In this document: positions 36,248 to 44,750 of the stretch, piece after piece | Position numbering within the stretch: position 1 is the stretch's first letter | Layout of the letters: the number at the start of each line of letters is the position of its first letter | From: a bacterium | GTDB lineage: Bacteria > SAR324 > XYD2-FULL-50-16 | Reading direction: 5' to 3' | Assembly: GCA_018829445.1 (NCBI GenBank) | Contig: JAHJTV010000032.1 | Location: 1 to 60,792 of the forward strand | Length of the DNA stretch: 60,792 nucleotides | The notes under the pieces: model-generated | What the model saw: the letters and a program-made list of their open reading frames with translations, nothing else | The model's database searches: none | Told to the model about the DNA's origin: nothing | Program-made: the position numbers and the translations under genes

Positions 36248-37741
36248 CTATTGGCAGTAATAATGGTAGTAGTTGCTTTCTCTCAGATTTTCCCTGGCCA
36301 TTTTTGAAAGAGGCAGGATCTCTTCACACTTATCAGTAACGGATTTCCAGTCTTTTCTCCGCTTTGCTTCCACAAAAAGAATATATCCTCCTCCGGGTAG
36401 CTGGGATGAATTAACAATCGTTGAGAAGGATACAAAATCGATGAATGGATCGAGTTCATCATGGGGTAAAACCTTGGGCGGTTCTGCAATAAAAACCGGT
36501 TTATTTTCCCACCGGTAGTTTGCTTCTGCGATTTGTTGGGTCAGGCGGGGTTGTCCGCTCCATGGTATAAAGAACATAACGATGATCACGTTCAACAAGA
36601 TCAATCCCCAAAAACCCATGAAACTCCAGGATGGTTTGACAACGGCGTAACGTTCCGGTAACCGTTCAAACAAGAATAGGATCAGGATAAAAGCAATCGG
36701 GTAAAGATAACGAAATTCCTTATGGGGCATCCACAAATGAAATGCCGTGTAACAGATGAGAGGCAGATAATAGATATCCGGTTTTTTCAATCCGCGAATG
36801 AAATAATAGAGAAATATAAAAAAGAAAATATGGAGGGTGTTTCCGGCCATACTTTCAAATGTGAACAGGGGAGGTGATATCGCCCCTATATATCCCCTTC
36901 TTTCAATCCCTTCAAATAACACCCTGTTCAACTCCGGTCCGAAAAATGATCCTGAATAGATCAACTCCAGGAATCCCAAAAGGAGAAAAGCAAATAAAAA
37001 GGACAAGGGAAACAGCATCCAGAATAACTTTCTCTTGAAGGATATCAGCAGCCAAAGATAAAAGGGAAACAGAAACAACGCGGCATCCAGTCGTGCCATA
37101 ACTGATAATCCAGCGCTACAAAGAAGAAGAAAGAAAATCGCAAAAACCTTAAACCTGCTCAGAATAGAAGCATGCTTTTCCAGATAGGCATAGCCGAAAA
37201 AATGAAACAGAAAGACTGTTGCCGACAACTGTTCTGTTAGCAGGGACTGATTATAGAATATTAACAAGGGGTGGAAAACAAAGACCAGACCGATTGCAAA
37301 AGCCTTTCGTCTGTCGTTCCATCTCAGGATTGCAAACTGGTAGGAAAAATATAAACCGAAGGCTGAAAAGAAACCAATTGCCAGTTTAATCCCTTCATAT
37401 TGCAGGAAAAGACTTTTTATCCCAATTGTTTTAAAGAATTGAAGTATAAAAACCAGGGGTTGCACAATCACATAAGAACGCATATTGGTTCTCATGTACC
37501 ACTCTCCCAATGTATGAGAAAAAACAAGCCCGTGTGCGGTTGTAAAATAATCGTTGAACTCATCAGCATAATAGCTGTGATGAATAAAGAAGGAAGATAC
37601 AAACAACCGGACAAAATATAGTAATAAGAGAAAAAGAAGCGGCTTTTGGGAAAGAATGGTAGTAAGTTTATTCAACACGAACTCCGGGTTGTTTTTAAGT
37701 GTCAGGATTGAGAAGACTATGGGCATGATGCTGTTTTCCAA
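36248..37741 (-). CDS. GT22-like (PIG-B/ALG9-type) membrane glycosyltransferase
   Basis: The 497-residue protein has about ten membrane segments. The first luminal loop contains HHSYYADEFNDYF, with the acidic pair expected of dolichol-phosphate-sugar-dependent GT-C enzymes. Further on is HKEFRYLYPI, the sequence signature of the GT22 mannosyltransferases of GPI and N-glycan synthesis. It therefore probably transfers a mannose or similar sugar from a polyprenyl-phosphate donor at the outer face of the inner membrane. The acceptor is unknown. GT39-type PMT enzymes are the alternative. Confidence 0.75.
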   Translation of the reverse strand: MENSIMPIVFSILTLKNNPEFVLNKLTTILSQKPLLFLLLLYFVRLFVSSFFIHHSYYADEFNDYFTTAHGLVFSHTLGEWYMRTNMRSYVIVQPLVFILQFFKTIGIKSLFLQYEGIKLAIGFFSAFGLYFSYQFAILRWNDRRKAFAIGLVFVFHPLLIFYNQSLLTEQLSATVFLFHFFGYAYLEKHASILSRFKVFAIFFLLLCSAGLSVMARLDAALFLFPFYLWLLISFKRKLFWMLFPLSFLFAFLLLGFLELIYSGSFFGPELNRVLFEGIERRGYIGAISPPLFTFESMAGNTLHIFFFIFLYYFIRGLKKPDIYYLPLICYTAFHLWMPHKEFRYLYPIAFILILFLFERLPERYAVVKPSWSFMGFWGLILLNVIIVMFFIPWSGQPRLTQQIAEANYRWENKPVFIAEPPKVLPHDELDPFIDFVSFSTIVNSSQLPGGGYILFVEAKRRKDWKSVTDKCEEILPLSKMARENLRESNYYHYYCQ

Positions 37742-37935
37742 TTGATCAAACCTGAATAACCTGCATGGTTGTTTTCAAATCCAATTCAGGTTATACCTAT
37801 ATCATTTATACTCATCTAACAGAAAATGGATATTCCGTGAATACGATCCATGAAGCCATGGTTCGGTGGAATAAAAAACAGATGACTTAGATCATAACTG
37901 ATTGGAGTTATAATTCATAATTAGAGAATTGTAAA

Positions 37936-38688
37936 ATGTTTAAAGATTTTCTGAAAAATCCATTAACTGTTTTACATGCCATCGGCATCACGTTAATCAT
38001 TTCAGCCTGGACCATAATTGAGTCGTATTTCCATCCTGTCTCCCAAGAGAGTCTGGACGGGAGACTCCGCTTATGGGCCAGGTCTCTCATCAGATTTATT
38101 GACTTGAAGGTCACGGTTTTCAACCCGCACCGGTTTGAAATAGAACCGGCAAAGGCTTACATTATCATGTGCAACCACTGTAGCCATTATGATATCCCTT
38201 TGTCACTACTGGCATTAAAAGGAAGCATCCGCATGATGGCAAAAAAAGAATTGCTGCAACTCCCGATCTGGGGGCGGGCAATGAAACTCACGGGATTTGT
38301 GTCCATTGACCGGTTTAACCCAAGGCAGGCGCTGAAAGATATGAAATACGCCAGAATGATGATGGAGAAGGGAATCGTTTTATGGATCGCCCCCGAAGGA
38401 ACGCGCTCAAAAACAGGGCAGCTCCAGGAACTTAAACCCGGAGGATTCAGACTGGCGATCGACAGCGGTGCCACTATCATCCCATTGGCCATTATTGGGA
38501 GCGGCGAAGTAATGGCTGCCAAGTCACTGCAGGTTAGCCGGGGGAAAAGTGTGGATATCCATATTGGTCAGCCGATTGATGCTTCGAAATATACCAGACG
38601 GCAACGCAATGATCTCATGGAGGCTTTTGAAACTGAGATCCGAGGATTAACGACCAACCCATCTCCAAAGATGGAAAAGAGAAACTGA
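37936..38688 (+). CDS. plsC: 1-acyl-sn-glycerol-3-phosphate acyltransferase (PlsC-like)
   Basis: The 250-residue protein has the acyltransferase motifs: NHCSHYD (the N-H-x-S-x-x-D form of the catalytic HX4D), GFVSIDR, APEGTRSK and the I-x-P-like VIPLAIIG. An N-terminal hydrophobic helix anchors it to the inner membrane. It would make phosphatidic acid from lysophosphatidate, fitting with plsX at 22.4 kb. It is not co-transcribed with its neighbours, which are on the other strand. Confidence 0.92.
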   Translation: MFKDFLKNPLTVLHAIGITLIISAWTIIESYFHPVSQESLDGRLRLWARSLIRFIDLKVTVFNPHRFEIEPAKAYIIMCNHCSHYDIPLSLLALKGSIRMMAKKELLQLPIWGRAMKLTGFVSIDRFNPRQALKDMKYARMMMEKGIVLWIAPEGTRSKTGQLQELKPGGFRLAIDSGATIIPLAIIGSGEVMAAKSLQVSRGKSVDIHIGQPIDASKYTRRQRNDLMEAFETEIRGLTTNPSPKMEKRN

Positions 38689-38704
38689 ATGTCGGAGTCA
38701 TTAA

Positions 38705-38968
38705 TCAGATCCTCTTTTTCTCCAGATAGATCCTTTTATACTCAAGAGAGGTAGTCTCAAAATCATCCTTAGACAGTTTTCCCATCCTGTAGTCCGTTTC
38801 CAGTTCGGAGATCGCTTCCAGCAGAGAATAGGATTCATCAAACTGAACTTCTTTTGATGAACCTGAAAAATAGGATCTTGAGCGTTCCAGGAACAATGGT
38901 TTCAGCATAACAAAATAGGCAATAGCCAGTGAAATGAGGATGCAAATAATCAGTGTTAAATTGACCAT
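38705..38968 (-). CDS. CcmI-like small membrane protein
   Basis: The 87-residue protein has one N-terminal membrane segment followed by a charged helical region (LLEAISELETDYRMGKLSKDDFETT), which resembles the first part of CcmI. It is the last gene of the ccm operon, 22 bp after ccmH. It lacks the tetratricopeptide part of full CcmI, so it may only do the membrane-proximal job of apocytochrome or CcmF/H assembly. Confidence 0.6.
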   Translation of the reverse strand: MVNLTLIICILISLAIAYFVMLKPLFLERSRSYFSGSSKEVQFDESYSLLEAISELETDYRMGKLSKDDFETTSLEYKRIYLEKKRI

Positions 38969-38990
38969 GTGACTTGTACCGGGATTAAAT

Positions 38991-39473
38991 TTAATCGGAT
39001 TGATAGTGATTCAGCTCTTGATCGATCAACTTTTTTTCGTTTTCCGAAAGTGGGTCCAATTTTTTCTGTTCAATATCTCTGGAGCGTTTTAGTAAGCTTC
39101 TAAACAACAGGATCGAAGCTATCACAATCAAAAAACCGGGCAGCAACCAGAGGAAAAGATTAAAGCCCTCCTTCTTGGGCGACCTTAAAATCCACTCTCC
39201 GTAGCGCTCTTCAAAAAAAGTCAGGATCTCCTCTTCCGATTTCCCTTCCTGCAGCATCTCTCTGATCTTGTTTTTCATATTGAGCGAAAGCCCCGCGTCC
39301 GACTCTTTCACTGACATCGCCTGGCAGGTGGGACAGCGCAGTTTATGCGAGATTTCCCTGACCCGGTCTTCCATGTCATCCGCTTTGAGGAAAAACAGGG
39401 ATCCCGAAAATCCTACTATGAGCATCATCACCATTGGATATCTCAGTAGTCTTCTAATCTTAAAGTTGTTCAT
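38991..39473 (-). CDS. ccmH: Cytochrome c maturation protein CcmH (CycL-type)
   Basis: The 160-residue protein has an N-terminal signal/anchor, the redox motif LRCPTCQ (Cys47 and Cys50) facing the periplasm, and a C-terminal membrane segment. CcmH reduces apocytochrome disulfides and works with CcmF and CcmG. It overlaps the end of ccmG by 14 bp, showing translational coupling. Confidence 0.95.
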   Translation of the reverse strand: MNNFKIRRLLRYPMVMMLIVGFSGSLFFLKADDMEDRVREISHKLRCPTCQAMSVKESDAGLSLNMKNKIREMLQEGKSEEEILTFFEERYGEWILRSPKKEGFNLFLWLLPGFLIVIASILLFRSLLKRSRDIEQKKLDPLSENEKKLIDQELNHYQSD

Positions 39474-39987
39474 TTAAAAACTCTTCCAAAGTAGCCCGGC
39501 CGGTAGCGCCCAGGATCTTGTTTATTATTATTCCATTTTTATCGATAAAAAACGTTTCCGGAACTGCAGTTACACCGTAATCAAGGGAAATGGATCCCAG
39601 TTTGTCATCCGGCGCCAGCAGATAAGTTTTGCCATACCGTTTTATAAATGCCAGGGAAGCCTCCCGTGTATCGTTGATTGCGATGCCAATAAAGACAGCC
39701 CCTTTTGGAGTGAATTTCTGGTGGGCTGCTTCCAGGATATGAGCCTCCTGGCGACAGGAGATACACCAGGATGCCCAGAAGTTAACGATCACGGGTTTTC
39801 CAATAAAATTGTCCAGAGAAATTTTCTTTCCATCGAAAGTAGTAACAGTGAAGGGTTTTGCTTTTAACCCGATTTGAGCTGACGGTATCTCTTTGGGGTT
39901 GCTGGCGAAAAAGAGTCCATAAAGCATAATCGCAAGAATGGAGCAACCCAACAAGATTCCCAGAAATATAAACGATCTTTTTGACAT
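39460..39987 (-). CDS. ccmG: Thiol:disulfide interchange protein CcmG/DsbE
   Basis: The 175-residue thioredoxin-fold protein has an N-terminal membrane anchor and the active-site WCISC (Cys75 and Cys78) in the context VNFWASWC. It delivers reducing equivalents to CcmH and apocytochrome c in the periplasm. It sits between ccmF and ccmH in the expected order. Confidence 0.95.
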   Translation of the reverse strand: MSKRSFIFLGILLGCSILAIMLYGLFFASNPKEIPSAQIGLKAKPFTVTTFDGKKISLDNFIGKPVIVNFWASWCISCRQEAHILEAAHQKFTPKGAVFIGIAINDTREASLAFIKRYGKTYLLAPDDKLGSISLDYGVTAVPETFFIDKNGIIINKILGATGRATLEEFLNEQL

Positions 39988-39989
39988 AA

Positions 39990-41966
39990 TCAGCCCTTCC
40001 GGTTCTTTGTTTTAATGTTTCTAAATTGTGCCGGTTTGTAAGACAAACTGTACAAAATACCTATTAAAAAGAAGATCATACTCACCCAGAGAAAACTGAC
40101 CATCGGATTGATATGAACAACTACAGTCGCCGAATTGTCCCGGTTAATGGAGGAGAGACTGACGTACAGATCTTCAAACAGGGATCTGTGAATGGCAACT
40201 TCTGTCATTGGTTGCGATGATGTAGGGTAATAGGACTTAACCGGCAATATGGTTCCTGACGGGTTTCCGTTTTTTTTAATATCAATTTCAATCCCTTCGT
40301 TCCGAGAGTTCTGCCGTTGAAACTGCTTGATCTCCTTGAAGGTTAAAATGTACTTGTCTACAACCTGTTGTTCTCCTGCTGAAAATGTAAAGCTGGTTTC
40401 CTGATTAAAAAAGTTTCCGCAGACGCCAATGGCAAAAAGAACAATGCCGAGGTGAATAATCAATCCCCCCTTTCTCCTCCTATCCTTGATCAGCGTTTTA
40501 AATAGAGATGATTTTCTCCCGGTTTTTTTTGCCTCCTGACTTCGATTGATACGCACAGATTGGACAAATTCAATTAAGATGATGGATCCGGCAAATAGGG
40601 TTGATCCTCCCAATAAAAACATCTGCCAGGTACTTCCCAGTTTATAACTGACCAGGGACATGGTTATCAGGGCAATAAAAAACGGGATTAAGGTGTTTCT
40701 GATTAATAATCTTGAGCTGGTTTTTTTCCACCCCAGAAAATGGGTAACTCCCATCAACAAGATCATGACGATTCCCAAGGGTGTCATAATGGAATTAAAA
40801 AACGGGGCTTGAATGGAGAGCTTCTTGTTTGCTAAGGCTTCCGCCAACAGCGGAAAAATGGTTCCATATAACACGGTGAATGCCATCACCAGGAAAATGA
40901 TGTTGTTTAACAGAAATGAGTTTTCCTTGCAGAACAAACCGGAAGTCTGCGGTTTGGTCGAAAGATTTTCCTGCCTGTTAATCAACAGTCCAAAGGAAAT
41001 TAGAGAAACAACCACAATAAATATAAGAAAAGCGGGTCCAATGTTGGATTTGGAAAAGGCATGCACAGATCCCAGGACTCCTGAACGGGTTATGAAGGTA
41101 CCCAGGATGGATAACAGAAAGGTGGTGATGATCAAAACCATGTTCCAGATTCTAAGTCCGTTTCTTTTCTCCTGAACAATGACCGAATGCAAAAAGGCGG
41201 TTCCGGTCAGCCAGGGCATCAGGGACGCATTTTCAACAGGGTCCCAGGCCCAGTATCCACCCCATCCAAGTTCGATGTATGCCCATTGGGCTCCTAAAAG
41301 CATGCCGACCGTCAGGAAAAACCAAGAAAACAGAGTCCAGCGGCGGGTGGTCAGTATCCATTCATTGTCCAGTTTTCCCCTCAATAATGAAGCGATGGCA
41401 AAGGCAAAGGGAATGCTGAAACCGACATATCCCAGGTAGAGCGAAGGCGGATGATACACCATGCCCGGATTTTGTAACAGGGGATTCAGACCTTGCCCAT
41501 CCAAAGGAACAGGATATGCTCTGATAAAAGGATTGCTCCAACCGATCAATAGAAACAGCAGAAATGCCATGATAAGTGCCAGTACAACCATGGCATGGGG
41601 AAGGATATCACGGTTGTTGTTTTTATAGCGTACTACAACAACTGCTGTAAAAAAAGAGAGAATGAGCTGCCACAGGAGCAGTGAGCCTTCCATTCCTCCC
41701 CATACAGCCGTGAGCTTGTAAAAAAACGGCAGGTCGATACTTGAGTGCAGGGCCACAAACCGCACACTGAAATCGTTCGCAGAAAAAGCATAACAGAGTG
41801 CCAGGTAAGCAATGGCCGTCAGAATAAACACCGCCAACAAACTGTTTCTGGCTGATTGTACAAGATTGTTGTGATTGTAACGAACACCCAGCGTGGCTGA
41901 GAGTGCTGCGTAAACAACCAGGGCCATGGCCGCCAGAATAGCGAAATATCCGATATTTATAATCAT
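39990..41966 (-). CDS. ccmF: Haem lyase subunit CcmF
   Basis: The 658-residue polytopic protein has the CcmF tryptophan-rich motif WGGYWAWDPVENASLMPWLTGTA flanked by histidine-bearing helices, the family's normal length and a C-terminal beta-rich periplasmic domain. It attaches haem to apocytochrome c together with CcmH. It is separated by only 2 bp from ccmG. Confidence 0.97.
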   Translation of the reverse strand: MIINIGYFAILAAMALVVYAALSATLGVRYNHNNLVQSARNSLLAVFILTAIAYLALCYAFSANDFSVRFVALHSSIDLPFFYKLTAVWGGMEGSLLLWQLILSFFTAVVVVRYKNNNRDILPHAMVVLALIMAFLLFLLIGWSNPFIRAYPVPLDGQGLNPLLQNPGMVYHPPSLYLGYVGFSIPFAFAIASLLRGKLDNEWILTTRRWTLFSWFFLTVGMLLGAQWAYIELGWGGYWAWDPVENASLMPWLTGTAFLHSVIVQEKRNGLRIWNMVLIITTFLLSILGTFITRSGVLGSVHAFSKSNIGPAFLIFIVVVSLISFGLLINRQENLSTKPQTSGLFCKENSFLLNNIIFLVMAFTVLYGTIFPLLAEALANKKLSIQAPFFNSIMTPLGIVMILLMGVTHFLGWKKTSSRLLIRNTLIPFFIALITMSLVSYKLGSTWQMFLLGGSTLFAGSIILIEFVQSVRINRSQEAKKTGRKSSLFKTLIKDRRRKGGLIIHLGIVLFAIGVCGNFFNQETSFTFSAGEQQVVDKYILTFKEIKQFQRQNSRNEGIEIDIKKNGNPSGTILPVKSYYPTSSQPMTEVAIHRSLFEDLYVSLSSINRDNSATVVVHINPMVSFLWVSMIFFLIGILYSLSYKPAQFRNIKTKNRKG

Positions 41967-42002
41967 GAAAGGATAGTTTTTAAGTTTGCAGAATAAACCG
42001 GT

Positions 42003-42440
42003 TTAGGGTTGCAGGGATTGGTAATAATCCTCTTTTTGCTCTTTGTGATCCGAGGTTTTGTACTCTTCATTGTGCTTTACAAGAAGTGTGGTAGCTGCAA
42101 AAGAATCCTGATCGGTTAATCGTCCCTCGACCACAACACCTTGCCCCTCTTTGAACATATCGGGTTTGGCCCCTGTATAGTCAACTCGAATAACATGATT
42201 AAGTTCATCCGTTATTTGAAATTGCAATTTTGTTTCCTTTGGTATCCAGGTGACGGATTGGCTTTTCACCAAACCCATAACCCGGATGGTTTGTCCTTTG
42301 ATGGTGTCAAACTTGGAAGGAATTTCACTGGGGGTGTAATAGTAGGTCAGGTTTTTCGAACTGATTGATCCGAATATCCAAACGGCGATGGCGATAACCA
42401 GCACACCACCGATTATATATTTGAGGCTGCTACGCTTCAT
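42003..42440 (-). CDS. ccmE: Haem chaperone CcmE
   Basis: The 145-residue protein has an N-terminal anchor, an OB-fold domain (TIRVMGLVKSQSV) and the haem-binding motif LVKHNEEY, with His123 binding haem covalently and Tyr127 as axial ligand. It hands haem to CcmF. The start overlaps the stop of ccmD by 11 bp. Confidence 0.96.
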   Translation of the reverse strand: MKRSSLKYIIGGVLVIAIAVWIFGSISSKNLTYYYTPSEIPSKFDTIKGQTIRVMGLVKSQSVTWIPKETKLQFQITDELNHVIRVDYTGAKPDMFKEGQGVVVEGRLTDQDSFAATTLLVKHNEEYKTSDHKEQKEDYYQSLQP

Positions 42441-42576
42441 TCCGGTTTGCCTGCTGTAAATTTTTGAGTTTTGTTTTAACTGATCTGAGTTTTACAAAAA
42501 TGATGATGGTATAGATGATCACAACAGAGGAAACAAGCCCATAAGCTGTAACCATATATTCTATATTTTTAGGCAT
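42430..42576 (-). CDS. ccmD: Haem exporter accessory protein CcmD
   Basis: This 48-residue frame is too short for usual gene finders. It encodes one membrane segment (MVTAYGLVSSVVIIYTIIIF) preceded by a short polar N-terminus and followed by a basic, coiled tail (KLRSVKTKLKNLQQA). This is the form of CcmD, which holds CcmE to CcmC. It ends by overlapping the ccmE start by 11 bp in another frame, the usual coupling. No ccmA, ccmB or ccmC is next to it. Confidence 0.85.
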   Translation of the reverse strand: MPKNIEYMVTAYGLVSSVVIIYTIIIFVKLRSVKTKLKNLQQANRNEA

Positions 42577-42650
42577 TTGAGGGTAAAATAGTTGAAGGTT
42601 TCTGCATTTCGCCGGAATATCTTTTGTTCTGGTAATCTAAAATTTAAACC

Positions 42651-42684
42651 AAAATAGGGTTCATGACAAGGTTCCCCCTATTTT
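42651..42684 (-). terminator. Possible bidirectional terminator before the ccm operon
   Basis: AAAATAGGG (42651-42659) and CCCTATTTT (42676-42684) form a 9-bp stem with a 16-nt loop. The stop codon of the minus-strand gene at 42678 lies in the stem. On the plus strand a run of T follows directly; on the minus strand a mixed U-rich tract follows. It separates that gene from ccmD. Confidence 0.45.
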
Positions 42685-42995
42685 TTTTCGTTAATCCAGT
42701 TTCGAACCAATTGTGTGGTCTTGGTTGCATCATCCAAAGCCATCTTGACGATCTCTCGTTTCTCATCATCTTTGGTCCTAATATTGGTAGGAATTTCAAT
42801 TTCCTCCTCCTCATCGGGAATAGGAAAAAACTGACGCGGAGATCTTCTGACAACCGGGCTTTCGATACTTCTTCGGTTTGATTTATTTGAAAAATTCTGC
42901 ATCAGGGGAACAATAACGCCGATGACAATGCTCAAAATTATAATTGCGACAAAAACAATCTTGATAATGAAGATTACGAGTTCGTACAACTGCAT
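42678..42995 (-). CDS. Small single-span membrane protein with FliF-like tail
   Basis: The 105-residue protein has one N-terminal membrane segment, a polar middle with runs of Arg/Ser and Asp/Glu (IPDEEEEIEI) and an amphipathic C-terminus EIVKMALDDATKTTQLVRNWINE. That last part recalls the FliG-binding tail of the flagellar MS-ring protein FliF. No other flagellar gene is nearby. It is an unrecognised family otherwise; the resemblance is by eye. Confidence 0.6.
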   Translation of the reverse strand: MQLYELVIFIIKIVFVAIIILSIVIGVIVPLMQNFSNKSNRRSIESPVVRRSPRQFFPIPDEEEEIEIPTNIRTKDDEKREIVKMALDDATKTTQLVRNWINEKK

Positions 42996-43216
42996 GATAG
43001 TTTTTCAGAAGAAGGTCAATAATAATCATCATGCCAACGGTTTTCCCAAGTGTTGCAGTAATTTTACAGGACTAAAAACGGTTTGTACATTGATATGATT
43101 TTGTGGGTGCACCAAAAAGTTTCGGGCAATATGCAATAAAAGTTTTTTATTGTTTAGAGAAAACCTGGTACTCTGGGCCAGGTTAAATTCAAAGGCTTTG
43201 CCATTGTCTGTTAACC

Positions 43217-43247
43217 GTGCTCGTGAACGCGCTCGTAAACGTACTCG
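43217..43247. repeat. Short 12-bp tandem-like repeat
   Basis: Two adjacent 12-bp units, GCTCGTGAACGC (43219-43230) and GCTCGTAAACGT (43231-43242), differ at two places and are followed by a partial third unit. The bases are unlike the AT-rich surroundings. Confidence 0.6.
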
Positions 43248-43273
43248 AAAAATTGAAAATCATTTTATTCAGT

Positions 43274-43293
43274 GTGGGCAAGGTGTTGCCCAC
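43274..43293. repeat. REP-like hairpin
   Basis: GTGGGCAA and TTGCCCAC form a perfect 8-bp stem with a 4-base loop, followed by CCCTACGG and, 20 bp later, GCGTAGGATGG. The pattern recalls the REP-type palindromes found in many proteobacteria. A RAYT-like transposase, the kind that mobilises REPs, lies 6 kb away. Confidence 0.5.
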
Positions 43294-43661
43294 CCTACGG
43301 ATATTGCGCAATTAGCGTAGGATGGAACGCTTTGTCCGACGATCCAAGATCTATCTCTGCCTTTGACAGGTCTGCTTTATCAAGCTGAATAGATACGAAA
43401 GATCAATAAATAAAGAAGAAATGGATAGTGCAGAATAGCGTTGCTCCTTTTCTGCAAAGTAAAAAGAAACCGATTTAAATTGGTCCACAATTGACAAGAA
43501 ATCCAACCATGGATATCAGACAGGTTCATAAAATAACCATCAGTCTGACAGCTATCCGTATTTTATTCTGGATCGTGTTGAACGATTTTAGTAGGCTTAA
43601 ACCTGGTAACGATAATCAAAGGAAAATGAGAGTGTTTTTAATTTGAACCAAGGACTGAATA

Positions 43662-44606
43662 ATGCCAAAGGATTCATGCTATTCATGCAGGAAAGAGATC
43701 GTTTCAGGACAATCATTTTACGAGGATCACGGGGTAAAAGTCTGTATCTCCTGTTTTCGCAATCTGAAACGATGTCAAAAATGTAAATTTCCATCCAATC
43801 AGCTGTTGCAAGTCAAAGGGTTTGGTGATGTCTGTGAGTTTTGTTACCAATCACTCTCCAAAGAAGAGGGAATGACCTGCTATCTTTGCAACGGAAAGAT
43901 CTGGACCAGTGCATCACATTATGCAGATCATGGGAAATTCGTCTGTCAGTCCTGTTTCAAGAATGCTAAAACCAGGTGCTTTACTTGCCGCTTTCCTCAT
44001 GTTGTTAATGAAATATCGGGTCAAGGAGGAGTCTGTGAATTTTGTGCCGAGAAGAACTTAACCCGGGAGAGTGACTTGAAACCCATGTTAAGTCCTCTGG
44101 GATCTTTTCTTGAGAAATTCGGACACGAGGTGAGTTCCAAACCAAACCTGTTGTGGGTAAACTGGAAGCTGGTTATCGGAATGCAGCAGGATAATCCAAA
44201 CAATATCGAGTTGCAGTTTTTCGATGAGCTGGTAAGGTTCGGTTACCCAGTGTATTATTTAAAGGGTCTCTATTACGTTATCCCCAGCATTCCAAGAAAG
44301 TGGTTCATGGCATACATGGCAGGGCAACTGGTAGCGGCTGATATCTGCAGAAAATATGATCTGTTCCATTTAAGAGGAAATTCCCCTTTCCTGGGTCTGG
44401 CGCGTGGATGGAGTCACTGGGTGTCTTACAGTACTGCAAAAACCTTAAAATATGATCGGGTGGCGAAGGTGATCAGTCGCTGGCCGGAGAGCAGTCTCCC
44501 GGGGAATTTCCAAAAATTTCTGGCCATGTCGGAATTCAGAAAACCCGCTGAAATAGTGGAATTTGCCCATGATAACCTGAAAACCTATGCAAAAAAGTAT
44601 CTCTGA
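43662..44606 (+). CDS. LIM-like zinc protein with degenerate DA1-type peptidase domain
   Basis: The 314-residue protein starts with two LIM-like modules (about 6-61 and 73-130), each with the cysteine spacing C-x2-C ... H ... C-x2-C ... C-x2-C ... C-x2-C; in the first these are Cys6, Cys9, His23, Cys28, Cys31, Cys38, Cys41, Cys58 and Cys61. The C-terminal domain (about 155-314) resembles the DA1-like peptidase that often follows such modules, but where HExxH is expected the sequence reads AGQLVAADIC, and the later glutamate site reads GWSHW. It is therefore probably catalytically dead, perhaps a binding or regulatory protein. Confidence 0.6.
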   Translation: MPKDSCYSCRKEIVSGQSFYEDHGVKVCISCFRNLKRCQKCKFPSNQLLQVKGFGDVCEFCYQSLSKEEGMTCYLCNGKIWTSASHYADHGKFVCQSCFKNAKTRCFTCRFPHVVNEISGQGGVCEFCAEKNLTRESDLKPMLSPLGSFLEKFGHEVSSKPNLLWVNWKLVIGMQQDNPNNIELQFFDELVRFGYPVYYLKGLYYVIPSIPRKWFMAYMAGQLVAADICRKYDLFHLRGNSPFLGLARGWSHWVSYSTAKTLKYDRVAKVISRWPESSLPGNFQKFLAMSEFRKPAEIVEFAHDNLKTYAKKYL

Positions 44607-44750
44607 ACAGACCTTGGGCTTCAGTAAAACAGTAGGGCAACAAGCAAAAGAATTTTATATTACAGTGCTGTTTTAATTTAACCTACAGGAAATTTGTGAT
44701 TCAAGTTCATCATCATCATCATCTGAAAATTTGAATCGGCCTTGAAGAAG

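Larger units (their letters stand above)
42996..43661. other. Gene-free stretch with several repeat structures
   Basis: No credible gene is present. The stretch holds an inverted pair AACCTGG/CCAGGTT (43162-43184), a 12-bp tandem-like repeat (43217-43247), the hairpin GTGGGCAA/TTGCCCAC (43274-43293) and a following REP-like tail with GCGTAGGATGG. This looks like a hotspot for short repetitive elements. Confidence 0.6.

Noticed and set aside
43217..43247. CRISPR or iteron array
   Set aside because: Only two 12-bp units and a partial third, with no spacers, cas genes or replication gene nearby.
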